DNA of 64,000 nucleotides from Craterostigma plantagineum (GCA_027422505.1 JAPQWV010000126.1:1405001-1469000), one strand, 5' to 3'. Positions 1 to 12,300 are shown, numbered from the stretch's first letter. Program-made: numbers and translations. Notes: generated from the letters alone by a model not told the origin.

Positions 1-399
1 GATTAAAGTAAAAGAAAAAATAACTGCCAATAATTCATTTTGGCTTAACGGTAAATATATAATGACATACCCTCATACAAGGAAGGACACAAAAAGGTAC
101 CAAACGTTTAAATATCAGCATCATATTAAACGTCGGCCACATGCAAAGTTCATATTTCTTTCTCGTTCTAAAAAAAGAACAATGTCTTGTCAAAGATTTA
201 TCATATTTGCTTAGTATAGGTGTCGATTAGTCTTAATCCAAAAATATAATTTGAATATACATAGTCTGTCGTACAATTTAATATGAAATTACTGGTTCAC
301 ACACGACAAGCTCTTGCTTTTGGGTTGGAGTGCGAAACGTTATGCTCTTTATTATTATAATTTTTATTATTATTATTTCATGTCCAACACAACACATTC
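1..399. other. AT-rich intergenic DNA
   Basis: No gene, repeat family or RNA gene was recognised here. The short open frames in this stretch run into the SINE that follows and have no coding character. Confidence 0.5.
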
Positions 400-615
400 A
401 TATTATATGGTTATTATACCAACGGGGTTGGTCCAAGTGGTAAGCGGCTTGGTATCGCTTAAGCAATGTCTCGGGTTCGAATCCTTGTGTATGCAGCAAC
501 CCCCTTTGGGAGCCTCACCTGCCGTTACCAGGTACGCGACGCGGGGCGAACCGGATTAGTCGGGGCAACCCAGAACCGGCCGGTTATCCGAAAAAAAATA
601 TTATATGGTTATTAT
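400..615 (+). mobile_element. tRNA-derived SINE with 18-bp target-site duplications
   Basis: The body (418-597, 180 bp) has an internal RNA polymerase III promoter. An A-box-like segment, GTGGTAAGCGGCTTGG, lies near 437 and a B box, GGTTCGAATCC, near 474. It ends in a run of eight A. Perfect 18-bp direct repeats, ATATTATATGGTTATTAT, flank it at 400-417 and 598-615. These are the target-site duplications expected of LINE-mediated retroposition. The left third resembles a tRNA, but there is no complete cloverleaf, and the downstream GC-rich part is non-tRNA sequence. It encodes nothing and depends on a partner LINE for movement. Intact duplications point to a fairly recent insertion. The family name cannot be given from sequence alone. 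Confidence 0.9.
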
Positions 616-2117
616 GTTGTACAAAGAATGTGCATTAACGTTTATTTCATGATCTTTATTCCATAATTTTCTAACTCAGCCAATGAGATCTTAACCTAGT
701 GGTCAAAGTCGAGCACAAAAAGATTCTAAATAGAATTATATCTGATTGACGTGATTAACAGGCTAAAGTTATCGATAAGGGATAACCCAAAAAAAAAGGA
801 GAAAATTCTAACTCAATAAATTTCAATCTTTTACATATATGTGCCTATATTAGTGTGTACTGTTGTCAGTCATTCATGGCTTGCATCTAACCAGCAATGG
901 CATTTATTACTTGTGTGCATAGACACCTCATATTATTATAATAATACACCCCCAAAGTCTACGAAAACTATTTGCGGCGCCCCACCGGCGATGTCCTAAC
1001 TACTTACTGCTCTATATTATGTGAGAAACAGAGAAATGTACGACGAATCAAATTGTTGGTTAAGAGATGTTACTTTTCACGCAGACAACACCACATAGTG
1101 TGTGCCCATAAGTCTCATTGAGTCATCGTGTGAGGAAGAAACTCTTGATGTTTTGGTGTAATGTTGCTTTTGATTTAGACCACATCGTATAGTAATAGTA
1201 ATTAATGAAAATATCGAAGGTACTCATTATGAGTGGTCTCTAAAATTTAAAGGCATGGTTTCTGGTTGAAAAGTAACTGGGACCATAATGTTTAGACCAA
1301 TTATTATTAGTATTATTATTTTATTTTTATGTTGCCGAGCATACGATATCTTCGAGTGGAGATCATATGTTCGATTGCTGTTGAAATTCTTGATTTTTGT
1401 TGTCTCGGTAGATTTGGGACATTACACATAGATTATAAGGATTAGTCATGCTAGAATTCGATCGACTCAGTAACCGATTTTGAGGGTCAAATTAGCTTCA
1501 AACTGAATTTAAGAGGACATGGGAGCTTACCTTAGTAGCTAATGAGGACCAAATCTGTTGGAGTATAGTATTGTTTTTATGTTTATATTTATTTTGCATG
1601 GTTGAAGTAAAATGTAAACTTTATTTCTTTCTAAATCATTTGAGGATAGAAGCAGTAAAGATTAACTATAGTTTTTGGACCACATAAGAAGAATCCATTC
1701 CTCGGGCCGAAAGCCGAACCCAATCTCCACTCCTCACCATATTGTTTTAGAACTCCATAAAATTACGAGTCCATTAAAACAATATCAGAGAGAGCCATAC
1801 ACAGCCTAGCTGGGCTCAGTTAGATATATCCGATATATACACATACCCACATATATATGCATATATACAAGTTTTTTGCCCTGTCCGTTGCACGGATCAT
1901 AATTATGTATAATTATTTAAGTCGATTATACAAGTTAATTAACCATTTTTAATTAACTAATTAAAGAATCGATTTTTGATACACGGGTTGTTTAGTTTTT
2001 TTAGAAAGTGAGGTGAGGGGTGGTTTTAGCACGTCTTAAGAAATAATTAATTTAAAAAAAATTAGTGGGCATGTCGCGTGTCAACGCCACAAGAAAACTA
2101 AACTGAAATGTATACAG

Positions 2118-2161
<44 letters not shown>

Positions 2162-3136
2162 CACAAAATAATGACCTTAGTATGTCACACAACCAAAATT
2201 CATATTTGGGAGAGAGATGACTTGTAAATTCTTCTAACTAGTCTAAATTGCATACTCATATGCGTGTGTCACATAATATATAAATTATTTATGAAATATT
2301 AAATTATAATTACTCAAAATAGAAGATTAAATGTGACAATATATAAATGCAAGGTAGTGGGTGGTTTCTTGTTTTTTATTTTATGTCAATTAGTAATTTA
2401 AGAAAAATTCTGACTGACCGATTGATACACAAAATTGAGCATTTTTAACTCCTGATGAGCATTAATATAAGATTATAGATATAAGAGTAAAGATAAATTG
2501 AATCCAGAATTACGTTTGATTACTGAACTATTTGTTTTGTGAAAAATAAAAGAAAATCATTGTCCCAGATTCTATCTTAAGATTTGAACGCATGAAATTT
2601 TTAATTGATATAGTGGAGTCTATTCCATGAAAATGCAATGTAGCCATCATATTAATACTCATATAATTTTTATAGTATAACTTTGTCTTGTAATTAATAT
2701 GATATCGAACTTAATTTTTTTTTTTCTTTGTCCTCGAAGTAATTAAATATGGAGTCATGGACCACGGAAAAAGATATCAATCGTTTTAGTATCATTTAGT
2801 CGTACTACCAACACAGTTTTACTCGCAATTATGTATAAATAAAATTGACAATTAGGTATCAGTTAGCAATCAATCAATTCTACCTTATATCAAATGAAAT
2901 TTTTTATTCACTTACTTCCGTCCCATATCTATTTCCCGAATTTCATAATAAAACAATCCTTGTGTTACATGAACGGTTGGTTATGTTATTCTGTACGTTT
3001 CAAAATTAATATATATTCACCTTAATTACTATATTCAATAAATACTTCAAAGCATATATACATTGACTGAAAATACATACCCTTCATCAGCACAAAGATC
3101 ATCATCATCATACACATACTTCAAATATTCATCATA
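616..3136. other. Intergenic region upstream of the dioxygenase gene
   Basis: AT-rich DNA with no credible coding exon. It contains an (AT)19 microsatellite at 2121-2158. Near 1880-1895 is a near-palindrome, CCGTTGCACGG, of a kind often seen in degenerate plant repeats. The last few hundred bases should hold the promoter of the dioxygenase gene; no TATA box could be assigned with confidence. Confidence 0.4.
2121..2158. repeat. (AT)n microsatellite
   Basis: Nineteen uninterrupted AT units, in intergenic DNA about 1 kb upstream of the dioxygenase start codon. Probably length-variable between individuals. Confidence 0.95.
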
Positions 3137-4701
3137 ATGGCTAGCAATGACTCTCCCAAAATCCCCATAGTTGATCTCTCCACAAAAACCCTAAACCCTA
3201 ACTCATGGAACAAAGCATCGAAAGAAGTGCGAGAAGCCCTCGAAGAGTACGGTTTCTTCATCGCACTGTACGAAGATGTCTCGAGCACCGAACTAGACAG
3301 GCAAGTCTTCGATGCGTTGCAAGAACTCTTCGATCTTCCCCTCGAGACAAAGACGAAGAACACTTCCGAGTTGGTCTTTTACGGCTACGTTGGACAACTT
3401 CCTCACGCTCCTTGCCACGAGAGCATGGGAATTCCCGAGGCAACTTCGTTCGACTCTGTCGAGAACTTCACGCATCTCATGTGGCCTTCGGGGAACAATA
3501 GATTCAGGTCTTTGTATCAGATATGTGTGTGTTATTGTTGAATGATTGCTTCACCTAACAGTTTAAGTTTTTAGGGAGTTATCATTTTTGAAATTTTATA
3601 TATTATGTTTTAAACGAGTTGACCTAATAACGTATAAGTTGATCTCTTTATTTTCTAGCCTTAGACGTGTAGTTTTATTAAAGGGCGGTCGCTAGGATTC
3701 GTTGACATTACCTTATGGTCCATAAGCTCTGATACCATATAAATTGACAACCTCACCTAAATATCAAATAAGCGTGTTATTGTTGAATTACCGTTTCACC
3801 CAAAAGCGCTTAATATTACAGGGAGCATATCATTTTTTAAATTTTATATATTAAATTTACAGCACGCCCACCCACTATAGGCTGATTTCTTTCCAATTTT
3901 GCTTTAGACGTGTAATTTTCTTAAACGTGCGTAGAGAATACGCACCTCTTTAGTCCCTGAGCTCAGATACCATTTTAACTGTCCACTAACATATATCACT
4001 AAGGGCCACTTAGATTTTGTGACTATAACGTCTTATAATTACAGCGAGGCAATAAAAAGGTACGTTAAGTTAGTATCAGAACTCGAGCAAAGAGTGGACA
4101 GAATGGTCTTTTCGAGCTACGGCGCACAGAGGCACCAAGAATCTCACATCGAAACAACGACTTACCTCCTCAGAACTATAAAGTATTCGCCTCCTCGAGA
4201 CGTAGACAACAACGTTGGATCGAATGCTCATACGGACAAGAGCTTCTTGTCCATACTTCATCAGAATCAAGTCGACGCCTTAGAAATAGAACTGAAAAAT
4301 GGGGAATGGTTACAACTCAAAGTGCCACGTGGAGCTTTCGTCATCATGGCCGGCGACGCTTATGAAGTAATTAAATTAAATATTATCATTATTATTTTGA
4401 TCATGCAAAAATTGAATTGATATTTATGTTATATGACTTTTGCAAGGCTTGGAGCAATGGGAGGATATATGCAGCAAAACACCAAGTGATAATGAAGGGT
4501 GACAAGCCAAGGTATTGCCTTGCTTTCTTCTCATTTAATTACGGGTTGACCCATATACCCGAGGAATTGGTGGATACGGAGCATCCCTTGAAGTTCAAAC
4601 CTTTCGATAATTTCGGGTTGGCCCGTTTCTATCTGGACGGGTCGACCCAGATGACCGCTAGCACTGCGAGGGCCTATTGTGGGCTGCTTAATTGTGCTTG
4701 A
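3137..4701 (+). CDS. 2-oxoglutarate/Fe(II)-dependent dioxygenase, AOP-like
   Basis: Three exons (3137-3507, 4045-4366, 4447-4701) join in frame to give about 315 residues, normal for the AOP branch of plant 2OG dioxygenases (soluble, non-haem iron oxygenases of specialised metabolism). The N-terminal DIOX_N region carries a PIVDLS start and an EEYGFF motif. The double-stranded beta-helix core has the iron ligands in AHTDKS (about His186, Asp188) and the distal His in AAKHQV (about His243). The 2-oxoglutarate-anchoring Arg is in KPRYC (about Arg253). The usual RxS motif reads Arg-Tyr-Cys, so the co-substrate-contacting Ser is Cys. Intron 1 (537 bp) holds a diverged internal duplication. The natural substrate cannot be inferred. 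The AOP assignment rests on overall resemblance, including the WSNGR block, and is fairly secure at subfamily level only. Confidence 0.88.
3529..4000 (+). repeat. Diverged tandem duplication inside dioxygenase intron 1
   Basis: Two copies of a unit of roughly 230-245 bp lie head to tail, at about 3529-3773 and 3775-4000. Matching landmarks in the same order are GTGTTATTGTTGAAT, TTCACC, AAATTTTATATATTA, TTAGACGTGTA and an AGATACCAT/TGATACCAT block near the end. The copies are diverged, so this is an old duplication. It fills most of the intron and leaves the splice sites unaffected. Confidence 0.7.
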
Positions 4702-4863
4702 TATGTTGTAGTACTAAAAATTTAATTTCGTGTTCGGAAAAGATGTATGTTTATGCATTGATATTTCTGTGTGTGTGGTTGAAATACTTATATATTAGTG
4801 TTTTGTAACGTGTAAAATATTTAATAGATTTTGGTAAATTAATTGGAACGGCCCTATGTAATA

Positions 4864-4950
4864 AAGTTATAAGAATTCTAAAACTATAGCCCAATAAATA
4901 TTCAGCCCACTAACAGGTCAATTTAGGTTTCTTCTCTATTCTTCTTCTTC
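4864..4950 (+). promoter_or_regulatory. NUP62 upstream block shared with the PDRG1-like gene
   Basis: This segment just 5' of the NUP62 start codon is clearly related to 15225-15314 upstream of the PDRG1-like gene. Both contain AAGTTATAA, then AAATATTCAGCCCACTAA, then GGTCAATTTA and a TTCTTC-rich pyrimidine tract. The paired AGCCCA motifs resemble plant site II elements (TGGGCY) common in promoters of housekeeping and ribosome/mitochondrial genes. The regulatory role is inferred; the similarity is directly visible. Confidence 0.6.
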
Positions 4951-4981
4951 CTCTTGCACGAATCTCCTCAAAAGATCACCA

Positions 4982-7900
4982 ATGTCGACGCCGTCAACCG
5001 CGCCGCTGTTCGGCTCCACCAGTTCGGCGGCAACCACCCCCACTTCAACTCCACTGTTTGGGTCCACCGCCACGCCGTCTCTGTTTGGATTCGCCTCATC
5101 AGCGCCATCTTCAACCCCGTCAATATTCGGTTCGTCCACGTCAGCGCCGTCATCGACTCCATTTGGGCAGCCCTCCACACCGTGGTCTCTATTTGGGCAG
5201 CCCACCTCAGTGACGTCATCACCATCACCCTCGACATTTGGGCAGTCCACCACAGCCGCACCGTCCTCTTCACCAGGGCTATTCGGATCCGCCACGCCAG
5301 CACCGTCCTCTTCACCAGGTCTATTCGGCTCCTCCACGTCAGCACCGTCCTCTTCACCAGGGCTGTTCGGCTCCTCCACGTCAGCACCGTCCTCTTCACC
5401 AGGGCTGTTCGGCTCCTCCACGTCAGCACCGTCCTCTTCACCAGGGCTGTTCGGCTCCTCCACGCCAGCACCGTCCTCTTCACCAGGGCTGTTCGGCTCC
5501 TCCACGCCAGCACCGTCCTCTTCACCAGGGCTGTTCGGCTCCTCCACGTCAGCGCCGTCCCCAACGCCGTCTCTGTTTGGGTCCGCGACGCAGACCTCCC
5601 CTCCAATGTTCGGCACCGCCAGCTCAGCAGCGTCCTCAACACCATCCCTATTCGGCTCCGCCACGTCAGCACCGTCCCCAACGCCGTCTCTGTTTGGGTC
5701 CGCGACGCAGACCTCCCCTCCAATGTTCGGCACCGCCAGCTCAGCAGCGTCCTCATCCCCTTCCTTATTCGGCTGGGGCGCTTCAGCTCCGTCTGCTTTC
5801 AGTTCTGCCACGTCAGCACCCTCCGCCGCCGCCCCACCTCTGTTCGGGGCGACGACCACGACAGCACTTGGCTCGTCGTCAAGCTCTTCATCAGCACCCT
5901 CATTCTCATTCCAGGCCGCCACATCAGCTTCGTCGACCCCTTCATTTTCGCTCCCTACGATCGCTGCTTCTTCACCTTCGGCGGGTTTCTCGTTCCTAAA
6001 GAGCACCGCCGCCTCCGCCACGTCAGCATCGGCGCCACCAACAACATCTACAACATCGCCTTTCGGTTTCTCTTTTGGAACGACGGGATTTCAACCCTCT
6101 ACGCCGTCGTCGACCATCGCCTCAACTACGGCACCCGCTGCTCTGTTTTCTACGGCCACGACGACCACCACCACGACCACTCTGTCGACGACGACTAGCG
6201 CAACTCCGAGCGTCTCCTCCTCTGGCGCTGGTTTGATTTTCTCTGTACCAACTGGGACGTCGTCGGCCAGCACGAGCTCTCTATTTGGGTCAGCAGCGTC
6301 CTCAGCACCGTCTCTATTTGGTTCGACCCTCTCAGCACCGTCCTCCGCTAGCGCGGGCTCGTTTTCCCTGTCTCTGAAAACGCCTTCCAGTGCAGCACAG
6401 ACGACTAGCGCTTTTCCTTCGTTCGGTGAGGTTTTTGTTGAACTTGTTTTGTGCGCAGTGGATGTTTGGTACATCTTCTAACGCAGGAGTTTGTGCGTGT
6501 TTATTGGTTTTCGGAGTGGTTTGCTCGTTTACGGTCCGATCTTTTGTTATCTTTTTTGTTTGTTTTTTATGGTTTCTTATGAATGTGGTTGATGAACAAT
6601 GGTACAGTGTCAACAGCTTCATCGAGTTTGGCTGCCACTTCTACAGCTCAGACGTCATCAGCTGCGCTTGTTGCCTCGAGTGGCGGGTTGGTGTTTGTTC
6701 CCGTGGTATTCTTGTTTGATGCTTTGTCGTGAAAATAGAAAGTTGCTAAGCAGATCGAATTATTTTATTCGATGACTGATGCGCATAATATGCGTATTTT
6801 AGCTGTTCATTGTGCGTTGGAAAAACAGAGAGTAGCTAGACCTAAGTTTTTTGTTTACTTTGCCCTGTAGGACGACGTCTACAACCAGTGCAGCTGTGGC
6901 CATTGCGCCCAAATTGCCCTCTGAAATTACGGGGAAGACTGTTGAAGAGGTAAGCAGTAATGACATGATTTCTGTTCTGTGAATATTTCTACTTGAAATC
7001 TGGAAACATGAAAGTATAGTATTAATGTGACAATATTAATCCTAGCACAAAACGTGAAGGGACGACAGGCCATGGGCAAACTTATTTGCTTGTGAGTTAA
7101 TGTGAATTCTAAAAAAAAAGTAGTGCCATGCAGCCATGGTCAAAAGCACTGGCCGTATTCCGTCTGGTGCTGCATGATTGGTTGACAAAAATGTTTGCAG
7201 GGACGTCGTTGTGTAGTACTGTCTTTTGGTATATTCGTTTCTGCATATTACCATTTCCTTGGGATGATTTGTGTTCTGAAACCTCACTCCTTCGTAGATC
7301 ATCAAGGAATGGAATGCTGAACTTCAAGAGCGTACAAACAAGTTCCGTAAGCAAGCTAATGCTATAGCTGAGTGGGACCGTCGAATTCTACAAAATCGTG
7401 ACATTCTTCTCAGGCTTGAGGTATAACATTACTTTCTGCTCTATAAAAAGTGTTGACCTTCTCAGATGATGTAATTTTCCCTGGTCGCATTATCCGTTGC
7501 CTTTGTGGTGTTTATGATAACATGTACGAAATTCGATGCATAAATGGTGCTTTTTTGTTTCATCGCTTCATAGGAGAATATGTCTTTTGAGTTGCTTTGT
7601 GCATGCAATTTCACTAATCTACTTTTTATAAGCATACTGAGGTATCGATATATGATTGTGAAATGGCAAAGTCAATTCACATCGGGAAAAGTGATACTTC
7701 ATCAACAGGAGTATGCATTCATTTGCTTTCCCTGGGGTCAGCAGTCTAGGTTGATGAACTCATGTTGCCATTGTGTTTTTGGCGATTTCATGCTATTTTG
7801 CTTTTTGCATTGATGCTTCTCTGCTTGGAGCTGTATTGTACTATTAAGATCGCGTAACAGGATAAATATTTTTCCTTAATTTTTCATTAGAGCGAAGTTG

Positions 7901-8853
7901 CAAAAGTGGTTGAGACACAAGGCACCCTAGAGCGGCGGCTGGAGTTAATTGAAACCCATCAAGATGAGGTACTTCATATAATCATTTATCTGAATACGTA
8001 GCTGAATAATGTGATTGACTGCATATGGGATTTATTGTTCGATACGTAAATAACCTTTCTTTTTCTCATTTTTATATGTACGTTCATTTGGTTGCGAATA
8101 GGTTGATAAAGCCTTGCAGAGCATGGAGGCAGAAGCTGAGAAACTATACAGAGACGAGCGAGGGTTGCTTCTTGATGATGAAGCTGCATCCACTAGGGAT
8201 TCAATGTAACGCTGCTGGATAATTTTTGCGCTATTATAATTCTTGAGTTTGAACATCTACATCCTATCCTATTTCACCTTAAATCGAAGCCAACTTTGCC
8301 TTATTTTATTCCTTTTTTTCTTCGTTTTTGCACTTATAGGTACGAACAGGCAGAAATGGTAGAACGAGAGCTTGAGCACATGAGTGAACAGATCAAATCG
8401 ATCATCAATACCCTTAATGCCAATCAAGTAAGTGCTTGCTCTTTCCCCTCATGCATTGGCACTTGATTAGAATCTGATGGTTGGGCGCCTCTTTTTTTCC
8501 CCTTTTTTGATGCGTAAAGGGTGGAGAGCTTGAGCCAAGTGATGGAATGACTCCATTGGATGCTGTCGTTCGAATCTTAAACAATCAGCTCAGTTCCTTA
8601 ATGTGGATAGATCAGAAGGTTGTTGGGGCCTCAAGTCTTTCCTCCGTTTGGAGTTTCATTCGATCTTTAAAAATAGCTGTTTGAAGATATTCGTACTGCT
8701 CTTATTTTTCGATTGCAGAACTAATCGACTAAGCGTCTCATTCTGCTATTGCAGGCCGAGGAATTCTCCTCGAGGATTCAGAGAATAGCTAGTCAAGGTT
8801 CTGCGGCCGATCGTGAACTGATTTCTGGGTCGAAGAAGCTTTGGTTGAACTGA
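4982..8853 (+). CDS. NUP62: Nucleoporin NUP62 (central-channel FG nucleoporin)
   Basis: Nine exons (4982-6425, 6608-6686, 6871-6949, 7298-7420, 7891-7968, 8102-8205, 8340-8427, 8520-8618, 8755-8853) splice in frame to about 730 residues, close to the plant NUP62 length. Exon 1 encodes a Ser/Thr/Pro/Ala-rich domain with many LFGS, PLFG and GFSF repeats. Such disordered FG domains line the nuclear pore and bind transport receptors. The last third is the Nsp1/NUP62 coiled coil, beginning LPSEITGKTVEEIIKEWNAE and continuing with the conserved RKQANAIAEWDRRILQNRD, which assembles with NUP58 and NUP54. The start is the first ATG of the long frame and is followed at once by FG repeats. Exon 1 contains two sets of recent DNA-level tandem repeats. 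No frameshift or missing segment was found. Confidence 0.95.
5257..5550 (+). repeat. Coding 42-bp minisatellite in the NUP62 FG domain, 7 copies
   Basis: Seven head-to-tail 42-bp units begin at about 5257, 5299, 5341, 5383, 5425, 5467 and 5509. Each encodes a 14-residue block of the form APSSSPGLFGSSTS. The middle copies are nearly identical at DNA level, including synonymous positions, so the array was recently expanded or homogenised. Because 42 is a multiple of three, copy-number change adds or removes whole FG modules without breaking the frame. Confidence 0.92.
5551..5776 (+). repeat. Coding 117-bp tandem repeat in the NUP62 FG domain, 2 copies
   Basis: Copy 1 (5551-5667) and copy 2 (5668 to about 5776) are nearly identical at DNA level for about 90 bp and then drift. 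Each encodes a 39-residue module with three FG sites, including TPSLFGSATQTSPPMFGTAS. It lies directly after the 42-bp array and is also in multiples of three. Confidence 0.88.
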
Positions 8854-9388
8854 GATTTTGAGTTGTTACAGTAGGCACTGAATTTTGTTTATGTCGTCCA
8901 ACTTATCTAATATGTTTTGGTGGATAGATTTGTTTGTTTTGCTTATGAATCAGATCATGTAATGTTATTTCATGACGACCCAAGACAGAATTCAGAGAAT
9001 TGCGAAGTTGTAATATATATTTATTCAAATAATAATAGTATTACACTTATTTTAGTAGTAAAACAGAAATGGGAAGACAAACGAGGAATATTGCAAGTTT
9101 TGTTTTGCTAATAGTTGACATGACACTTGCCTGTTTAATGCAATGCAATCACAATTAATAGGGCATCTAATATTCTATCTAGGTGTTAACGACGTCGTTT
9201 TTATTTTTATTTTAATTTTTAGTACGTTTTTCTTATTATTCCTATTATTTGACAAGCAATAATGACGTTCGTTGGGAAAAACCCTCGTCGACACACTCAT
9301 CTTCTTCTTCGTCCATCACCAATCTCCGATCCCAGTCGGGGTTTATCCATAAACCCTCAAAACAAATCACAGAAAAGTTGAAGAAAAG
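8854..9388 (+). other. Spacer between NUP62 and the mitochondrial EF-G gene
   Basis: 535 bp that should hold the NUP62 3' UTR and the EF-G promoter and 5' UTR. A T/A-rich stretch at 9185-9245 is followed by a CTTCTTCTTC-rich leader just before the EF-G start. No other gene is seen. Confidence 0.5.
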
Positions 9389-12300
9389 ATGCCGGGCTGG
9401 TCTCGATCCTCTGCTTCGCGCTTACTGTACGCTGTTTCCGCTCGGAGCAATCTCGCCCACCGCCACAATCTCTGCCGCTACTCCGCCGGAAGCGCCGCTG
9501 CGGCTAGGCTGAGGTCGGAGAAGGAGGCGTGGTGGAAGGAGTCTCTTCAGAAGCTGCGGAACATCGGAATCTCAGCTCATATCGACTCGGGGAAAACCAC
9601 TCTGACTGAGAGGGTGTTGTACTACACGGGTCGTATCCACGAGATACACGAAGTCAGAGGGAAAGATGGCGTTGGTGCGAAGATGGATTCTATGGACTTG
9701 GAGAGGGAAAAGGGGATTACGATACAGTCAGCTGCGACCTACTGTAATTGGAAGGACTATCAGGTTCCTTTTGTGCGTGCGTGTGTGTCTTGAATGCCAG
9801 AAAATGCATCATTTTTCCGATTAGTTAGTAAATTTGTTCTCGGAACGAGCTATCGAGCATGTCGAAGAAAGCGAATGAGTTCGAATTTGGTTCAATTCAA
9901 TGTCCAGCTGAATCTGAACTATCTTTTAAGTCGTTTTGATTGACTTGAGAATATAAATGAAGTTTTTTGGTATCCTGAGATTTTGTGAGGTACGGTGATA
10001 GGATTTTTTTTATTTTTTATTTTTTGAGTTTTGACTGGTTAATTTAAGGGTCATTTTTAGATACGTTGATGGTGCTGGTGGGTTAAGAAGTTTCTGTGGT
10101 GTTCTTATGACGTGTTTGCGCGCACAAAGAAGATCTGTTCTATTTTGTGGCGAAAAGTTTATCTTGAATCGGTTGGAGATTGATCGTACTCGTAAGTCGT
10201 ATGCTGGTTTAGTGTCATTTTACTGAATGAAACTAAAGAAGATTTGCAATCGAAGATTAGTTTTCGCCACGCATAGTGTAAAACTTATTTTGTTGATGAT
10301 TATAATATATCTCTCCAGATGTAACAATCTTATCATCTGGAATCAGTGGTTGCTTATAGTCTCTGCTAAATTTTAGGCATTCACAGGGTTTAGGTGGTAA
10401 CATAGCTTACGAAGGAGATGTAAAAATCCTGGAACTTATTGTTATCTATGTTGCAGGTCAATATAATCGATACGCCAGGTCACGTTGACTTCACAATTGA
10501 GGTTGAGAGAGCTTTACGTGTGCTTGACGGAGCCATTCTTGTATTATGTAGCGTTGGTGGTGTACAGAGTCAGTCCATCACCGTGGACAGGCAAATGAGA
10601 AGATATGAGGTTCCTAGACTTGCATTTATAAACAAGCTTGATCGCATGGGGGCTGACCCGTGGAAGGTTCTGAATCAGGTTTGTTTGGGGATATTTTATT
10701 GTGTTCCGCAGATTACTAAGAATTACTCATTTCGAAATACGTTAATTGTGGAATGTAACCAAATGATTCAGTTATACGATAAAAGTCATCTGCAATTATC
10801 ATTTTAATTTTTTATACAGGCCAGGTCTAAACTTCGACACCATAGTGCAGCTGTGCAGATGCCAATTGGTTTGGAGGATGACTTCAAGGGTCTTATTGAC
10901 CTTGTCAATATGAAAGCTATTTACTTCCATGGTTCTAGTGGGTCAGTTTACTACCCTCTGTTGTAAAAGCATAGAGTGTATTTGAACTCTTGATTCTACT
11001 TGTATTTATTGTCTTTCATTGTGCAGTGAGAATGTTGTATACGAAGATGTTCCTGCTAATCTCGAAACATTAGCTCTGGAAAAACGACGCGAACTGGTTG
11101 AAGTAGTCTCTGAGGTTGATGATAAGCTTGCTGAGATATTTCTTAGTGATGAACCTATATCAGGTGCTGATCTTGAGGTAAGCTGATAATATTGTGATAG
11201 ACTTTACTACTTTCTACTGAAGATAATTAGCTTGTTTGAAATATTCTGGTTTCATCATTTTCTTCTAGAGTCCATTTTTAGACACTTAACTACCTTATTT
11301 TCGGCAATCATTTTCCTGATCTGTAGGAGGCTATCCGTAGAGCTACCATAGCTCAAAAATTCGTGCCTGTATTCATGGGTAGTGCTTTTAAGAATAAGGT
11401 GAGCTCTTCATATTTCACAGATTTTAGGATGGTTAGAGTCCTTCATGTGTTGCAAGAACCTTTTGTCATGGTTGCCCATGATTTCCCTGTTAATGTATAA
11501 TGGTGTGTGTGTGCATGTGTGTTCATTATTTCTTAAACTGACCACTGCACATTGGCCTTTTTTCACATATTATGGTATCACGTCCTTTTGTGAAGGATCT
11601 ATTCTGAAGTTTGAAAATTTCCCACTTAATTCACTTTTCTTTAATATGTTAATTATTTGAAGAGAACTCCAAGTTCTATTATGTCACCCATTGTTGGTTC
11701 AGTTGTATATATTTTTGGCAATTTGTGATTTCAGGGTGTTCAGCCACTTCTTGATGGTGTGATTAGTTATTTGCCGTCTCCACCTGAAGTTAGTAATTAT
11801 GCTCTTGATCAATCCAAAAAAGGAGGAAAAAGTATGCATCATTTGTTGAATAATTTTTTGCGAAAAATTCTTTCTGTGCCAAGGATTTTATTAGGATATA
11901 TTTTACCTATGCAGGTTGAATTATCTGGAAATCCCACCGGTCCTCTTGTTGCATTGGCTTTCAAGTTGGAAGAGGGTAGATTTGGTCAATTAACCTATTT
12001 AAGGTACTTTTACTCTTAGCATCGACTGCCTCGAGTTTCCATATCATCGTAGGTGTCACTATTAGCTGATCTCCTGACATCTATCCTAACAGAATCTATG
12101 AAGGTATAATCAAGAGGGGTGATTTTATAACTAATATAAACACGGGAAAGAGGCTGAAGGTAGTAAGCTTTGTTCTTTGTATGATATCTTCCATCTTGTA
12201 TCCCTGTTAAAAATAATCTTCGTGTCCCTGCACAATAGTAGAAGTGATTTTAGAATCTGCACGAAAATTTACGCTTCTAGCTGCTCATCTGCTTTCAACA

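Noticed and set aside
418..500. Possible tRNA gene (pol III A and B boxes)
   Set aside because: No full cloverleaf or anticodon arm can be drawn. The 180-bp body, A tail and 18-bp target duplications show a SINE.
3184..3200. Telomere-like CCCTAAACCCTAA inside dioxygenase exon 1
   Set aside because: Only two units, encoding part of TKTLNPNSW in frame. It is coincidental codon use, not an interstitial telomere.
5257..5550. Direct repeats as a CRISPR array
   Set aside because: Units are contiguous without spacers, lie in a coding exon and occur in a plant nuclear genome.
5238..5999. His/Arg/Pro-rich + strand frame of about 250 codons over NUP62
   Set aside because: Another off-frame reading of the same tandem repeat.
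4936..6021. Long minus-strand open frame (about 360 codons, EEPNSPGEEDGA-type repeats)
   Set aside because: It is the antisense shadow of the NUP62 FG-repeat exon. The repeats have lengths in multiples of three, which keeps several frames open. No start context or family resemblance.
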